Below are positions 5,068 through 13,557 of a stretch of DNA of 35,257 nt, piece by piece. The DNA comes from CALFCX01 sp041650595 (lineage in GTDB: Bacteria; Margulisbacteria; WOR-1; JAKLHX01). The translations under genes and the position numbers were made by a program. Location of the stretch: assembly GCA_041650595.1 (NCBI GenBank), contig JBAZKW010000018.1, positions 1-35,257 on the forward strand, written 5' to 3'. Within the stretch, counting starts at the first letter, position 1. Every line of letters starts with the position of its first letter. A model generated the notes under the pieces. It searched no databases. It saw only the letters and a program-made list of their open reading frames with translations, and was not told the origin of the DNA.

Positions 5068-6641
5068 AGGTCTTAATAGCTGATAAGTCGGCAAAAGAGG
5101 GCATCGACGCTTTGAAAAATGCGGGGTTTGAAGTCGATGTTAAGACGGGACTAAATGAACAGCAGCTGATAGATATAATTGCCGACTATGATGCCATGAT
5201 GGTGCGCAGCGAGACCAAGGTGACAGCAAAAATAATCGATGCAATGAAGAAGATGAAGATAATCGGAAGAGCAGGCGTCGGGGTAGATAATATTGACGTG
5301 AATGCCGCCACAAAAAAGGGTATTGTTGTGGTGAATTCTCCGGAAGGAAATACCATAGCGGCGGCGGAGCACACTTTTGCCATGCTGATGTCTCTTGCCA
5401 GAAATATTCCTCAGGCGGCGGCTTCCATGAAAGCTAAGAAGTGGGAAAAAAGCAAGTTCATAGGTACTGAGTTATACGGTAAGACTCTGGGGGTTGTAGG
5501 GGCCGGAAAGATCGGAAGCAGGGTGATATCTTATGCACAGGCACTTGGGATGAAAGTAATTGTGTTTGATCCTTTTGTCACCGAAGAATACGCTAAAAAG
5601 CTCGGAGTAGAGGTGAAGGCTCTTGATGATGTTGTAAGATCGGCCGATTTTATAACATTCCATATACCGAAGAACAAAGAGACAGCGCATCTTATAAACA
5701 AAGACAAGATATCAATGATGAAAGACGGCGTCAGATTAGTGAACGTTGCGCGCGGGGGCATAATAGACGAGAACGATCTCAAAGAAGCTTTGATATCAAA
5801 AAAAGTCGCCGCAGCGGCTTTGGACGTCTTTGAGGTGGAACCGGTTGCCGATAATATTTTTGCGGAGCTTGATAACGTGGTGACTACTCCTCATCTGGGA
5901 GCTTCAACACTGGAGGCACAGGTAAATGTAGCGGTTGATGTCGCGGAACAAATAGTTGAGGTGTTAAAGGGCGGATCGGCAAAAGCTGCCGTAAATATTC
6001 CCGCTATGAGGCCGGACCTTCTTGGGCCGGTAAAACCGTATCTTTCGCTCGCGGTAAAGCTTGGCAAATTCACTGCCCAATTGGTAAAAGGGCCAGTTGC
6101 AGAAGTGGAAATATCATATCTCGGGGATATAAGCGCTCACGAAGTCGCTCCTTTAACGGTAGCGGTGCTCAAAGGAGTGTTTGAGACTGCTTTAGGCGAT
6201 TCCGTTAACATGGTCAATGCTACGCTTGTTGCCAAAGAGCGCGGTGTCAATGTTAAAGAAGTAAAAAGCGGCAGTGCCGAAAATTTCTCCAGCCTTATAT
6301 CGGTAAAGTTAAGTTCTGACAAAGACTGCAAGACTGTTGCCGGTACGGTGTTTGAGTCATACGGTGAACGCATAGTAAAGATAGATAATTTCAGCACCGA
6401 TGTTGCGCCAAACGGATTTATGCTGATAACCTCACATACCGACAGGCCCGGAATAATCGGCAAGGTCGGGACGCTGCTTGGAGACTCAAAGATAAATATC
6501 GCTTCCATGGATGTCGGCAGGGAAACCATCGGAGGCCGGGCTGTTATGGTCCTTAGCGTGGACAATCTTATATCCGAGGATATAATCAAAAAAGTCAACA
6601 AGATCGAAGGGATAACGGATACAAAGCTTGTCAAAGTGTAG
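5064..6641 (+). CDS. serA: D-3-phosphoglycerate dehydrogenase, long form with ACT domain
   Basis: First enzyme of serine synthesis: NAD-dependent oxidation of 3-phosphoglycerate to 3-phosphohydroxypyruvate, cytoplasmic. At 525 residues it is the long bacterial form. It has a split substrate domain (GRAGVGVDNIDV) and a Rossmann domain with VVGAGKIGSRV (GAGKIG at 145-150). Next come VNVARGGIIDENDL with the catalytic Arg and the TTPHLGASTLEAQ His motif. An intervening ASB-type domain follows, then a C-terminal ACT domain (SHTDRPGIIGKVGTLLGDSKINIA), the usual serine feedback site. ATGA overlap with the aminotransferase. It ends in TAG 3 bases before the response-regulator gene, so biosynthesis and signalling share one transcript. 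Confidence 0.97.
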   Translation: MKVLIADKSAKEGIDALKNAGFEVDVKTGLNEQQLIDIIADYDAMMVRSETKVTAKIIDAMKKMKIIGRAGVGVDNIDVNAATKKGIVVVNSPEGNTIAAAEHTFAMLMSLARNIPQAAASMKAKKWEKSKFIGTELYGKTLGVVGAGKIGSRVISYAQALGMKVIVFDPFVTEEYAKKLGVEVKALDDVVRSADFITFHIPKNKETAHLINKDKISMMKDGVRLVNVARGGIIDENDLKEALISKKVAAAALDVFEVEPVADNIFAELDNVVTTPHLGASTLEAQVNVAVDVAEQIVEVLKGGSAKAAVNIPAMRPDLLGPVKPYLSLAVKLGKFTAQLVKGPVAEVEISYLGDISAHEVAPLTVAVLKGVFETALGDSVNMVNATLVAKERGVNVKEVKSGSAENFSSLISVKLSSDKDCKTVAGTVFESYGERIVKIDNFSTDVAPNGFMLITSHTDRPGIIGKVGTLLGDSKINIASMDVGRETIGGRAVMVLSVDNLISEDIIKKVNKIEGITDTKLVKV

Positions 6642-6644
6642 CCT

Positions 6645-8006
6645 ATGGCAAAAATCAAGCCTTTAATAGCGGTTGTCGACGATGAAGACGACATCCTAAG
6701 GACAATAAAGGCCGTTCTAAAGAACGACTATAATGTTGCGACATTTCAGGACCCTCAAAAAGCCTTTTCAACGATCCTTTCGCTTAATGCCGATATTCTC
6801 CTATTGGATATAAAAATGCCGTCCTTTAACGGCATAGATTTTTTACGGGCAATAAAAAAAGATATTCCCGATCTTGAGGTGATAGTGGTAACTGCTATGG
6901 GCGATTCAAAGAACGCGATTTCTGCGATGAAACTGGGCGCTTATGATTATATAAACAAACCTTTTGATGTTGAAGAACTTAAGGTCGCTATCGAAAAAGC
7001 TTTGGGGAAACGCTGTCTTGCCAAAGAGAACAGGGCTTACAGGGCAGCGTATGAAGGGTCCTTTTACGAGATCATCGGAGGTTCCGATGTGATGAAAAAG
7101 CTTTTTGAACTCGTGGCAAAAATAGCTCCGGCTGACAGCACCGTTCTTATCACAGGCGAGACGGGTTCGGGTAAAGAGCTGGTCGCAAGAGCGGTTCACA
7201 AAAGCAGCAAAAGGGCCGCAAAACCGTTTGTGGCGGTCAATTGCGCGGCTATTCCTGAAAATCTTTTCGAGACGGAGCTGTTTGGCCACGAAAAGGGATC
7301 TTTTACGGGGGCTTTTGAGCGAAAAACCGGGAGATTTGAGTACGCCGACGGGGGCACCATCTTCCTGGATGAGATAGGTTGTCTTTCAACCGCACTGCAG
7401 GCGAAACTGCTCCGGGTCCTGCAGGAAGGCGAGATATCAAGAGTAGGCGGCAGCGGACCGGTGAAGATCGATGTCAGGGTCATATGTGCGACTAATATGG
7501 ACCTGTTCACGATGGTAAAAAGGGGCGCTTTCAGGCAGGACCTGTTCTACCGGCTTAATGTTATTCCGGTCAATGTTCCTGCGCTCAGAGAAAGGGGCGA
7601 TGATATAACCGTCCTGTTTTACGGATTTCTGGACAGATTCAACAAGAAATTCGGCAAAAATATAACAAGGGTTTCCGCTCAATTTATCGAGGCGCTGAAA
7701 AGTTATAATTGGCCGGGGAATGTCAGAGAGCTGGAAAATACCGCGGAAAGGATCGCGGCGCTTTCCTGCGGGGAAGTGCTTGAGATAGAAGACCTTCCTG
7801 CGGATATCAGAAACAGGCGCGCGTCCAACATTCCGCTTAACGAGATACTGGACAAGTGCGAATCGCAGCATCTGTTGGAAGCGCTTTCGCTCACCGGCTG
7901 GAACCAGAGCAAAGCTGCGGATATCCTAAAGATAGACCGGTCAACGCTCATTTCAAAAATGAAAAAGCACTCGATCCAGCCGCAGCCGACAAACAATTGG
8001 ATTTGA
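6645..8006 (+). CDS. NtrC-family sigma-54-dependent response regulator
   Basis: A 453-residue three-domain activator. An N-terminal receiver (residues about 1-125) has the acidic VVDDEDD pocket, phospho-acceptor D55 in LLLDIKMPS and the KPF lysine. A central AAA+ domain has Walker A GETGSGKE, the sigma-54 contact loop GSFTGA (a common variant of GAFTGA), Walker B GGTIFLDEIG and NWPGNVRELENTAER. A C-terminal Fis-type helix-turn-helix (NQSKAADILKIDRSTLISKMKKH) completes it. It remodels sigma-54 RNA polymerase when phosphorylated. It lies 3 bases after serA, with no clear ribosome site, which suggests translational coupling. It is followed by four sensor genes, its likely inputs. Likely targets in the window are the sigma-54-like sites at 965 and 3653. 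Confidence 0.96.
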   Translation: MAKIKPLIAVVDDEDDILRTIKAVLKNDYNVATFQDPQKAFSTILSLNADILLLDIKMPSFNGIDFLRAIKKDIPDLEVIVVTAMGDSKNAISAMKLGAYDYINKPFDVEELKVAIEKALGKRCLAKENRAYRAAYEGSFYEIIGGSDVMKKLFELVAKIAPADSTVLITGETGSGKELVARAVHKSSKRAAKPFVAVNCAAIPENLFETELFGHEKGSFTGAFERKTGRFEYADGGTIFLDEIGCLSTALQAKLLRVLQEGEISRVGGSGPVKIDVRVICATNMDLFTMVKRGAFRQDLFYRLNVIPVNVPALRERGDDITVLFYGFLDRFNKKFGKNITRVSAQFIEALKSYNWPGNVRELENTAERIAALSCGEVLEIEDLPADIRNRRASNIPLNEILDKCESQHLLEALSLTGWNQSKAADILKIDRSTLISKMKKHSIQPQPTNNWI

Positions 8007-8026
8007 AGTGCATAATGACATATAAT
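7997..8026 (+). promoter_or_regulatory. Possible internal promoter before the first sensor gene
   Basis: TTGGAT at 7997-8002 and TATAAT at 8021-8026 with an 18-base spacer overlap the end of the regulator gene. Transcription would begin only a few bases before the ATG at 8037, which has no Shine-Dalgarno, so the message would be almost leaderless. Could be chance. Confidence 0.3.
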
Positions 8027-8036
8027 TAGCAATCAT

Positions 8037-9875
8037 ATGGAATTGATAGATCTGTTATATTTTTGCGTGATCGGCGCCAATCTCATCCTTGGACTGGTAA
8101 TACTGCTCAGGGGCAGGCCTTCCGCGGTCAATTTTACTTTTGCTGCTCTGGCTTTTTTTATAGCTTTCTGGAGTTATTCCACATATGTTGCTAATACGAT
8201 CGCTTATCTTCGTGATCCCGCGATACTGTTCTGGGCGAAGATGGCCAACGTTGCCTCTTTTCCGATACCGTCGCTGTTTTTATATTTTATTACGGCATTT
8301 CCTGAAAAACCGAAGATCCCTTTGTGGCAGACAGTTTTGATATTTATCCCGGTCCCTTTGTTAATGCTGCTTTTGGCATATGATCGGATTTTAAAAGCAG
8401 TAGAGTTCTTGCCGAACGGTTCGATTGATCTGGTTTTCGGGGACCTGTATGGTTTGTTTGTCGCTTATTTTGTTTCATATTTTTTGCTTTCGTTTTTGAT
8501 GCTGATCAAGAAACATAAAAAGCTCAAAGGCGTTGCAAGGATGCAGATCAGATATGTGTCAATAGGTGCCGCCGTACCGATTCTGATAGGAAGCTTTACC
8601 AATCTGTTCCTCCCGCTGCTGAATGTTTCGTATGCCTGGCATGAATACCATATGATAGGGACTCTTTCTCCCGTGTTTTTTACGATCATGGTGTCCAGCG
8701 CGATAATTCAGTACAGGTTCATGGAACTACGCACCATACTTGGCAAAAGCATTGTGTATTCGGTGATGGCCGGCTTTATAAGCGTGCTTTATTTCGGATT
8801 TGTTTATATCGCGGCAAGATTCTTCCAGGCTCTAAGCGGCAATTATTCCTTTATCATAGGAATTTTGCTTTTCTTTTTGTTTGTCTTGATCTTTGAGCCG
8901 CTCAAAAACAAGCTCGAAGAATGGGTGGACAGGCTTTTCTTCAGGACAAAGTTCGATTACGAAAAGACGCTTAAAGAAACCAGCATGGCGATGAGCCTTA
9001 TCTCCGACAGGGACAGGCTTTTAAAACTTACGGCCAAGCTTGTAAAAAGGCGCATGAACCTTTCCGGAGCCGCGCTTTTTCTTTTTGATCAAAAAAATGA
9101 CAAGTTCACTGCCAAAGCAGCTGAAGGGACGAGCAAAGATCTTATATCTTATACGTTGTCGTCGAATTATCCTATTATCGAATTTATGGAAAAGACAAGA
9201 AAACCGGTATCTAAATACGAGCTGGAAAGGCAGGTTTCCGATATTCTTATGTCGCCGGACGATATTTCCGAGATCAAAGCAGTATTGGCAGACCTTGAGA
9301 AGCTAAAAGCCGGATTGGCTGTTCCGAGTATACTTAAGAATGAGACGCTTGCCTTCTTATGTCTCGGTCCCAAGCTTTCTGAAGAGCCGTTCAGCATCGA
9401 GGACGTGAATTTTCTTATAACTCTTGCCAATCAAAATGCCATATTCATAGAGAACGCGGTCTTGCTTGAAAAAGAAAAAGATTCCATAAAAATAATCGCC
9501 GATGCAGAGGCAAGGGAAAAATATACCGAAATGCTCGAAAACACCAACAGACAGCTTGTCGAAACGCGGCAGGAGCTTGTCAAGTCTGAAAGACTCTCTA
9601 CAGTTACAATGCTTGCTATATCGCTTCAGCATGAGATAAATAATCCTCTTACGTCGGTTCTGGCGCAGACTCAGGGGCTACTGATGAAAATGGACAAAGA
9701 ACCCGGCTGCTTGAGCGAAGAGTTCATAAAAGACAGGATAAAGACTGTAGAGCGGGAGACAATAAGGATCAGAGATCTCCTGAGGAACCTTGCCAGGATA
9801 ACGGATCCGATAGTAAAGGAATATATGCCAGGGGTTGATATGATCGATATAAATGCGTCCGCAGGGAATCAATAA
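8037..9875 (+). CDS. 7TM-GAF sensor with phospho-acceptor (DHp) domain but no ATPase domain, paralogue 1
   Basis: A 612-residue membrane sensor. Residues about 1-220 form a 7TM histidine-kinase sensor domain. Two more membrane segments (about 235-300) follow, ending in the WVDRLFFRTKFDYEKTL linker typical of PrsK-like kinases. Then come a GAF domain (about 310-475), a coiled coil (about 480-520) and a DHp/HisKA helix with SLQHEINNPLTS, His at residue 532. After the DHp hairpin the protein stops at YMPGVDMIDINAS. Only 80 residues follow the His, so there is no room for a HATPase_c domain and no N, G1 or G2 box exists. It cannot autophosphorylate alone. It may dimerise with, or pass phosphate for, the complete kinase at 13558. 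Confidence 0.9.
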   Translation: MELIDLLYFCVIGANLILGLVILLRGRPSAVNFTFAALAFFIAFWSYSTYVANTIAYLRDPAILFWAKMANVASFPIPSLFLYFITAFPEKPKIPLWQTVLIFIPVPLLMLLLAYDRILKAVEFLPNGSIDLVFGDLYGLFVAYFVSYFLLSFLMLIKKHKKLKGVARMQIRYVSIGAAVPILIGSFTNLFLPLLNVSYAWHEYHMIGTLSPVFFTIMVSSAIIQYRFMELRTILGKSIVYSVMAGFISVLYFGFVYIAARFFQALSGNYSFIIGILLFFLFVLIFEPLKNKLEEWVDRLFFRTKFDYEKTLKETSMAMSLISDRDRLLKLTAKLVKRRMNLSGAALFLFDQKNDKFTAKAAEGTSKDLISYTLSSNYPIIEFMEKTRKPVSKYELERQVSDILMSPDDISEIKAVLADLEKLKAGLAVPSILKNETLAFLCLGPKLSEEPFSIEDVNFLITLANQNAIFIENAVLLEKEKDSIKIIADAEAREKYTEMLENTNRQLVETRQELVKSERLSTVTMLAISLQHEINNPLTSVLAQTQGLLMKMDKEPGCLSEEFIKDRIKTVERETIRIRDLLRNLARITDPIVKEYMPGVDMIDINASAGNQ

Positions 9876-9877
9876 AG

Positions 9878-11689
9878 ATGTTGGATTCAATACTGGGCCT
9901 TGCATATTTTACCGTTATCGGCGCCAATATAATATTGTCACTGGTTGTCCTATATAGAGGGTTCTTAAATAGGACAAATATGACCTTCAGTCTGATGACG
10001 GGTTTTTTAGCGCTCTGGGTCGCTTCTTCGTATTTTTGCAATTACTTTGCCCCGATAAATACGGAATTTGCTTCTTTTTGGTTCAGGATGAGATTTCTTT
10101 CGATATTTCCGGTCCCGGCGATATTTATGTATTTTTCCCTGATATTTCCCGAGAACAAAGATCCCGGGATCAAAAGCCTTTTTGTATTTATTCCCACGTT
10201 TGCGCTCTATATTATGCAATCTTGGGGGCTTATAGCGCTGTCAATAGGGCTTTCGGATAGCGGAGCGATAAGGCCTGTATACGGCCCCTATATATCGTTG
10301 TTCGCCATCTATTACGTTGCATACTTTCTCCTGATATTTGTTATTCTTATGCAAAAATATTTTAAGGTCAGAGGCATTGCAAGATTACAGATACAATACG
10401 TGACAATAGGCGCATTTATTCCGGCAATAATAGGAGTATTGGGAAATTTCTTTCTCCCGCTTATGGGAGTTGATCCGGGGATTTTCTCTGTCCTTGGGCC
10501 GCTGTCCACTATTTTTATTTCGATCATGGTTTCCAGTGCCATTGTTAAGCATAGGCTCTTATTGCTTCCTGCTCCTTTTCTGGGCATCAATAATGCGCTT
10601 GGAAGAGGTTTGGTATATACCGTAATAGCAAGTTTTATTGCGGCGGTATATTTCGGATTTTTGTTTATAGTAGCAAAATTTTTCCAGGAACTGAGCGGCA
10701 ATTATTCGATCTTTATCGGATTTTTATTTTTTGCTGTTTTTTCGGTCATTTTCGGTCCGGTAAAAGACTGGCTGCAGAGACTTGTGAATACTTTTTTGTT
10801 CAAATCAAAGATCGGCTATGAAAAGACGCTCCGGCAGACCAGCTCCGCCATGAATTTTATCTATAACAGGGAAAGATTGCTCGGTTTGATCGCCAAACTT
10901 ATAACAAAGAGAATGTACCTGACCGGAGGGGCGTTCTTTTTGTATGATGAACACAGCGGTAAATATGTCATAAAAGGGGCCGGCGGCATGTGTAAGGACA
11001 TGGTCGGCAGAACCATGGATACCGACAATCCTTTGGTGGTGCGCATAGAAGAAACCCAAAAACCGGTACTTAAATCGGATGTCGAGAGAGATGTTTCGGA
11101 TGTGTTTGTGTCCGAGTATGAGAGAAATAAGCATAAAGAGGTCCTTAGAGAAATGGAAAGATTAAATTTGCAGCTATGTTATCCGAGCGTTCTTAAAGGG
11201 AAAGTGGTCGCTTTTTTTGCTCTTGGAGGCAAAGTTTTCGGTGATTACTATGATGAAGAGGACCTTTCGTTTTTAAGCACTCTCGCCGCTCAAAGCTCAA
11301 TGTTTTTGGAAAACTTTATCCTTGTAGAAAAAGAGAAGATCTCCGCCGAGGCGCTTGCTAAGGCGCAGACGCGCGACAAATATACAAAGATGCTCGAAAA
11401 AATGAACAAAGAGCTTTTGGATACAAAAGAAGAGCTTGTGAAGTCGGAAAGAATGGCGACAATGACAATGTTGGCCGTTCCTTTGCAGCGCGAAATAGCC
11501 GGGCCGCTTTTAGAGATCATCAATGAGTCAAAGACTTTTTTGTCCGATACAAATGATGGGCTTGCGCTGCAAAAAGACGATGTTCTCAGAAAAATAGCAA
11601 ACATAGAGCACAGCTCAAAAAAAATAAGGGAAATACTTAGGGACTTAGCAAGCATAACAGAGCCTGTAATGCGGGAATACCGCATCTGA
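9878..11689 (+). CDS. 7TM-GAF sensor with degenerate DHp (no phospho-acceptor His, no ATPase), paralogue 2
   Basis: A 603-residue paralogue of the 8037 protein with the same order: 7TM, two extra membrane helices, a VNTFLFKSKIGYEKTL linker, GAF, coiled coil, DHp-like hairpin. Where the other copies read SLQHEINNPL, this one reads PLQREIAGPLLE. The phospho-acceptor His is Arg at residue 538 and the NNP is lost. It ends at ITEPVMREYRI, also without an ATPase domain and shorter at the tail. It can be neither kinase nor phosphotransfer partner, so a structural or ligand-sensing role in heterodimers is the reasonable guess. It starts 2 bases after paralogue 1, with AGGGA upstream of the ATG. Confidence 0.9.
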   Translation: MLDSILGLAYFTVIGANIILSLVVLYRGFLNRTNMTFSLMTGFLALWVASSYFCNYFAPINTEFASFWFRMRFLSIFPVPAIFMYFSLIFPENKDPGIKSLFVFIPTFALYIMQSWGLIALSIGLSDSGAIRPVYGPYISLFAIYYVAYFLLIFVILMQKYFKVRGIARLQIQYVTIGAFIPAIIGVLGNFFLPLMGVDPGIFSVLGPLSTIFISIMVSSAIVKHRLLLLPAPFLGINNALGRGLVYTVIASFIAAVYFGFLFIVAKFFQELSGNYSIFIGFLFFAVFSVIFGPVKDWLQRLVNTFLFKSKIGYEKTLRQTSSAMNFIYNRERLLGLIAKLITKRMYLTGGAFFLYDEHSGKYVIKGAGGMCKDMVGRTMDTDNPLVVRIEETQKPVLKSDVERDVSDVFVSEYERNKHKEVLREMERLNLQLCYPSVLKGKVVAFFALGGKVFGDYYDEEDLSFLSTLAAQSSMFLENFILVEKEKISAEALAKAQTRDKYTKMLEKMNKELLDTKEELVKSERMATMTMLAVPLQREIAGPLLEIINESKTFLSDTNDGLALQKDDVLRKIANIEHSSKKIREILRDLASITEPVMREYRI

Positions 11690-11717
11690 CCTTTGTTGAT
11701 CGAAAGGATGTGTCTTT

Positions 11718-13556
11718 GTGACGGAAAAATTGCTGTTCGATGTGCTGTACATCTCTGTTTTTTTCCTGACTTTGGGGATCGCGGCTGTTGTTCTGTATAG
11801 CAACATCAAAAATCCGATAAATATTGCTCTCGGCTTATTCGTTCTTTTCGGCATAGGACGGCTTTTTTCTGTCTTTATGGTCATTGCCAATTCAAACATG
11901 ATTACAGGATATATCCCGATATTTTGGATCAAGGTCGCATATCTTTCCGTAATGCCTTTGCCGGTATTTTATCTGTATTTTGCCAAGATATTTTCAGGGA
12001 TTTCTAAAAGATTATCTGCTGTTGATCTGCTGCTTTTTCTTCCTGTGCCGGTCCTTTCCGTGCTGTTGTATACAAATGTTTTGGTCTCCGGATCGTGGTT
12101 TATGCCCGATCATACGATAAAAGAGCATTTGGAGCCGTTGTTCATTCTTTTTGCGATGTATTTTTTTGTTTACTTTTCTGTTTCCTTTTGGCTGATCGCA
12201 AAAAGATTTTTTGTTTCTTCCGGACAGGTTAAGACGCAAATCGCCTATATTCTCTTTGGCACAATAATCCCTGTAGGCCTTGGCGGGATCATTAACATTT
12301 TTGTCCCTTTTTTGGGTTATTCTTTGAATTGGCAGTTATATAAACTATCTCCTTTGGCAACCGTCTTTTTTCCTGTGTTTACTTTTGCAGCTATTTTCAG
12401 ATATAAGTTTATGGAATTTCACTACGTTGTCGGCAAAGGCCTGTTTTTTGCTTCTCTTGCAAGTATTGCCAGTGTCGCATACTTTTCCTTCCTTTTTCTT
12501 ACTGCCGAATTCTTCCAGGGACTAACAGGAGGGTATCCGTTTATCGCGGGGCTCCTTTTCTTCTTTATTCTTGTGATGATCTTTGATCCTATCAGGATCA
12601 GGCTGGAAAAACTTACGGACACAATATTCTCAAGGTCAAAATTAGATTTTGAAGTTGCAATAACGGAAATAACCTCTTCTATGAACCTGTCTGTTGACAG
12701 CCAAAAACATCTCACAGAGTGTCTTAAGGTTATAGCAAAAAGGTGTTCTCTTTCGGGAGTGTTCTTCTTTGTCTTTGACGAGAAACATGATCGCTTTGAG
12801 GTTAAAAGCGCTGAAGGCTCGGGGAAAGAGTTTTTAGGCCATACTATGACACCTAATTACCCGTTGATCGAGTATATGAATGTTTCGGGCAAACCTATAA
12901 TAAGAAGAGAAGCGGAAAAAAAGATAGGAGATGACAATACTACTTCTGCCGAAAAAGAAGGTTATGTCAGGGTCCTTGATGATATGCAAAAAACAGGTTC
13001 TTACGTTTGTATCCCCGGCATGGTCAAGGGGAAAATTATTGTGATTCTGGCTGTCGGGCCTAAGATGTCGGAAGACGATTTTGATGCGGATGATATCGGT
13101 TTTTTTGTGACTGTTACTAACCAGATAGCGATCTTTATCGAGAACTCTAATCTGCTCGAAAAAGAAAAGGATGCCGTCAAACTGGCTGCGGAAGCGAGGG
13201 AAAAAGAAAAGTATGTGAAGCAGCTTGAAAAGATAAACGAAGATCTGGTGAAGACCAGGGAGAATCTTGCTAAAGCGGAAAGGATCTCCACGGCGACCCG
13301 GCTTTCTATATCACTTCAACACGAAATAAACAATCCGCTCACCTCAGTTCTTGCTTTAACCCAGGTGCTTTTGATCAAGATCTCCAAAGAGGGAAGCTTT
13401 GATCCGAAACTGGTTAAGCATAAGATGAAAACCGTGGAGGAAGAAGCCTTGCGCATCAAGCAGCTGCTGGACAGGCTTTCGGGTATTACCGACCCAATAG
13501 TCAGGGAATATATGCCGGGAGTTGAGATGATAGATCTGAACGTGCCTGAGAAATAG
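11718..13556 (+). CDS. 7TM-GAF sensor with DHp domain but no ATPase domain, paralogue 3
   Basis: A 612-residue third paralogue: 7TM region, two more membrane helices (VAYFSFLFLTAEFFQ and FIAGLLFFFILVMIFDP), the TIFSRSKLDFEVAI linker, GAF, coiled coil and a DHp helix SLQHEINNPLTSVLAL with His 535. It ends in ITDPIVREYMPGVEMIDLNVPEK, nearly the same tail as paralogue 1, again exactly where an ATPase domain would begin. The start is GTG 11718, with AAAGGA 9 bases upstream at 11703-11708; the ATG at 11708 is out of frame. It is separated from paralogue 2 by 28 bases and from the complete kinase by 1 base. Confidence 0.9.
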   Translation: MTEKLLFDVLYISVFFLTLGIAAVVLYSNIKNPINIALGLFVLFGIGRLFSVFMVIANSNMITGYIPIFWIKVAYLSVMPLPVFYLYFAKIFSGISKRLSAVDLLLFLPVPVLSVLLYTNVLVSGSWFMPDHTIKEHLEPLFILFAMYFFVYFSVSFWLIAKRFFVSSGQVKTQIAYILFGTIIPVGLGGIINIFVPFLGYSLNWQLYKLSPLATVFFPVFTFAAIFRYKFMEFHYVVGKGLFFASLASIASVAYFSFLFLTAEFFQGLTGGYPFIAGLLFFFILVMIFDPIRIRLEKLTDTIFSRSKLDFEVAITEITSSMNLSVDSQKHLTECLKVIAKRCSLSGVFFFVFDEKHDRFEVKSAEGSGKEFLGHTMTPNYPLIEYMNVSGKPIIRREAEKKIGDDNTTSAEKEGYVRVLDDMQKTGSYVCIPGMVKGKIIVILAVGPKMSEDDFDADDIGFFVTVTNQIAIFIENSNLLEKEKDAVKLAAEAREKEKYVKQLEKINEDLVKTRENLAKAERISTATRLSISLQHEINNPLTSVLALTQVLLIKISKEGSFDPKLVKHKMKTVEEEALRIKQLLDRLSGITDPIVREYMPGVEMIDLNVPEK

Positions 13557-13557
13557 C

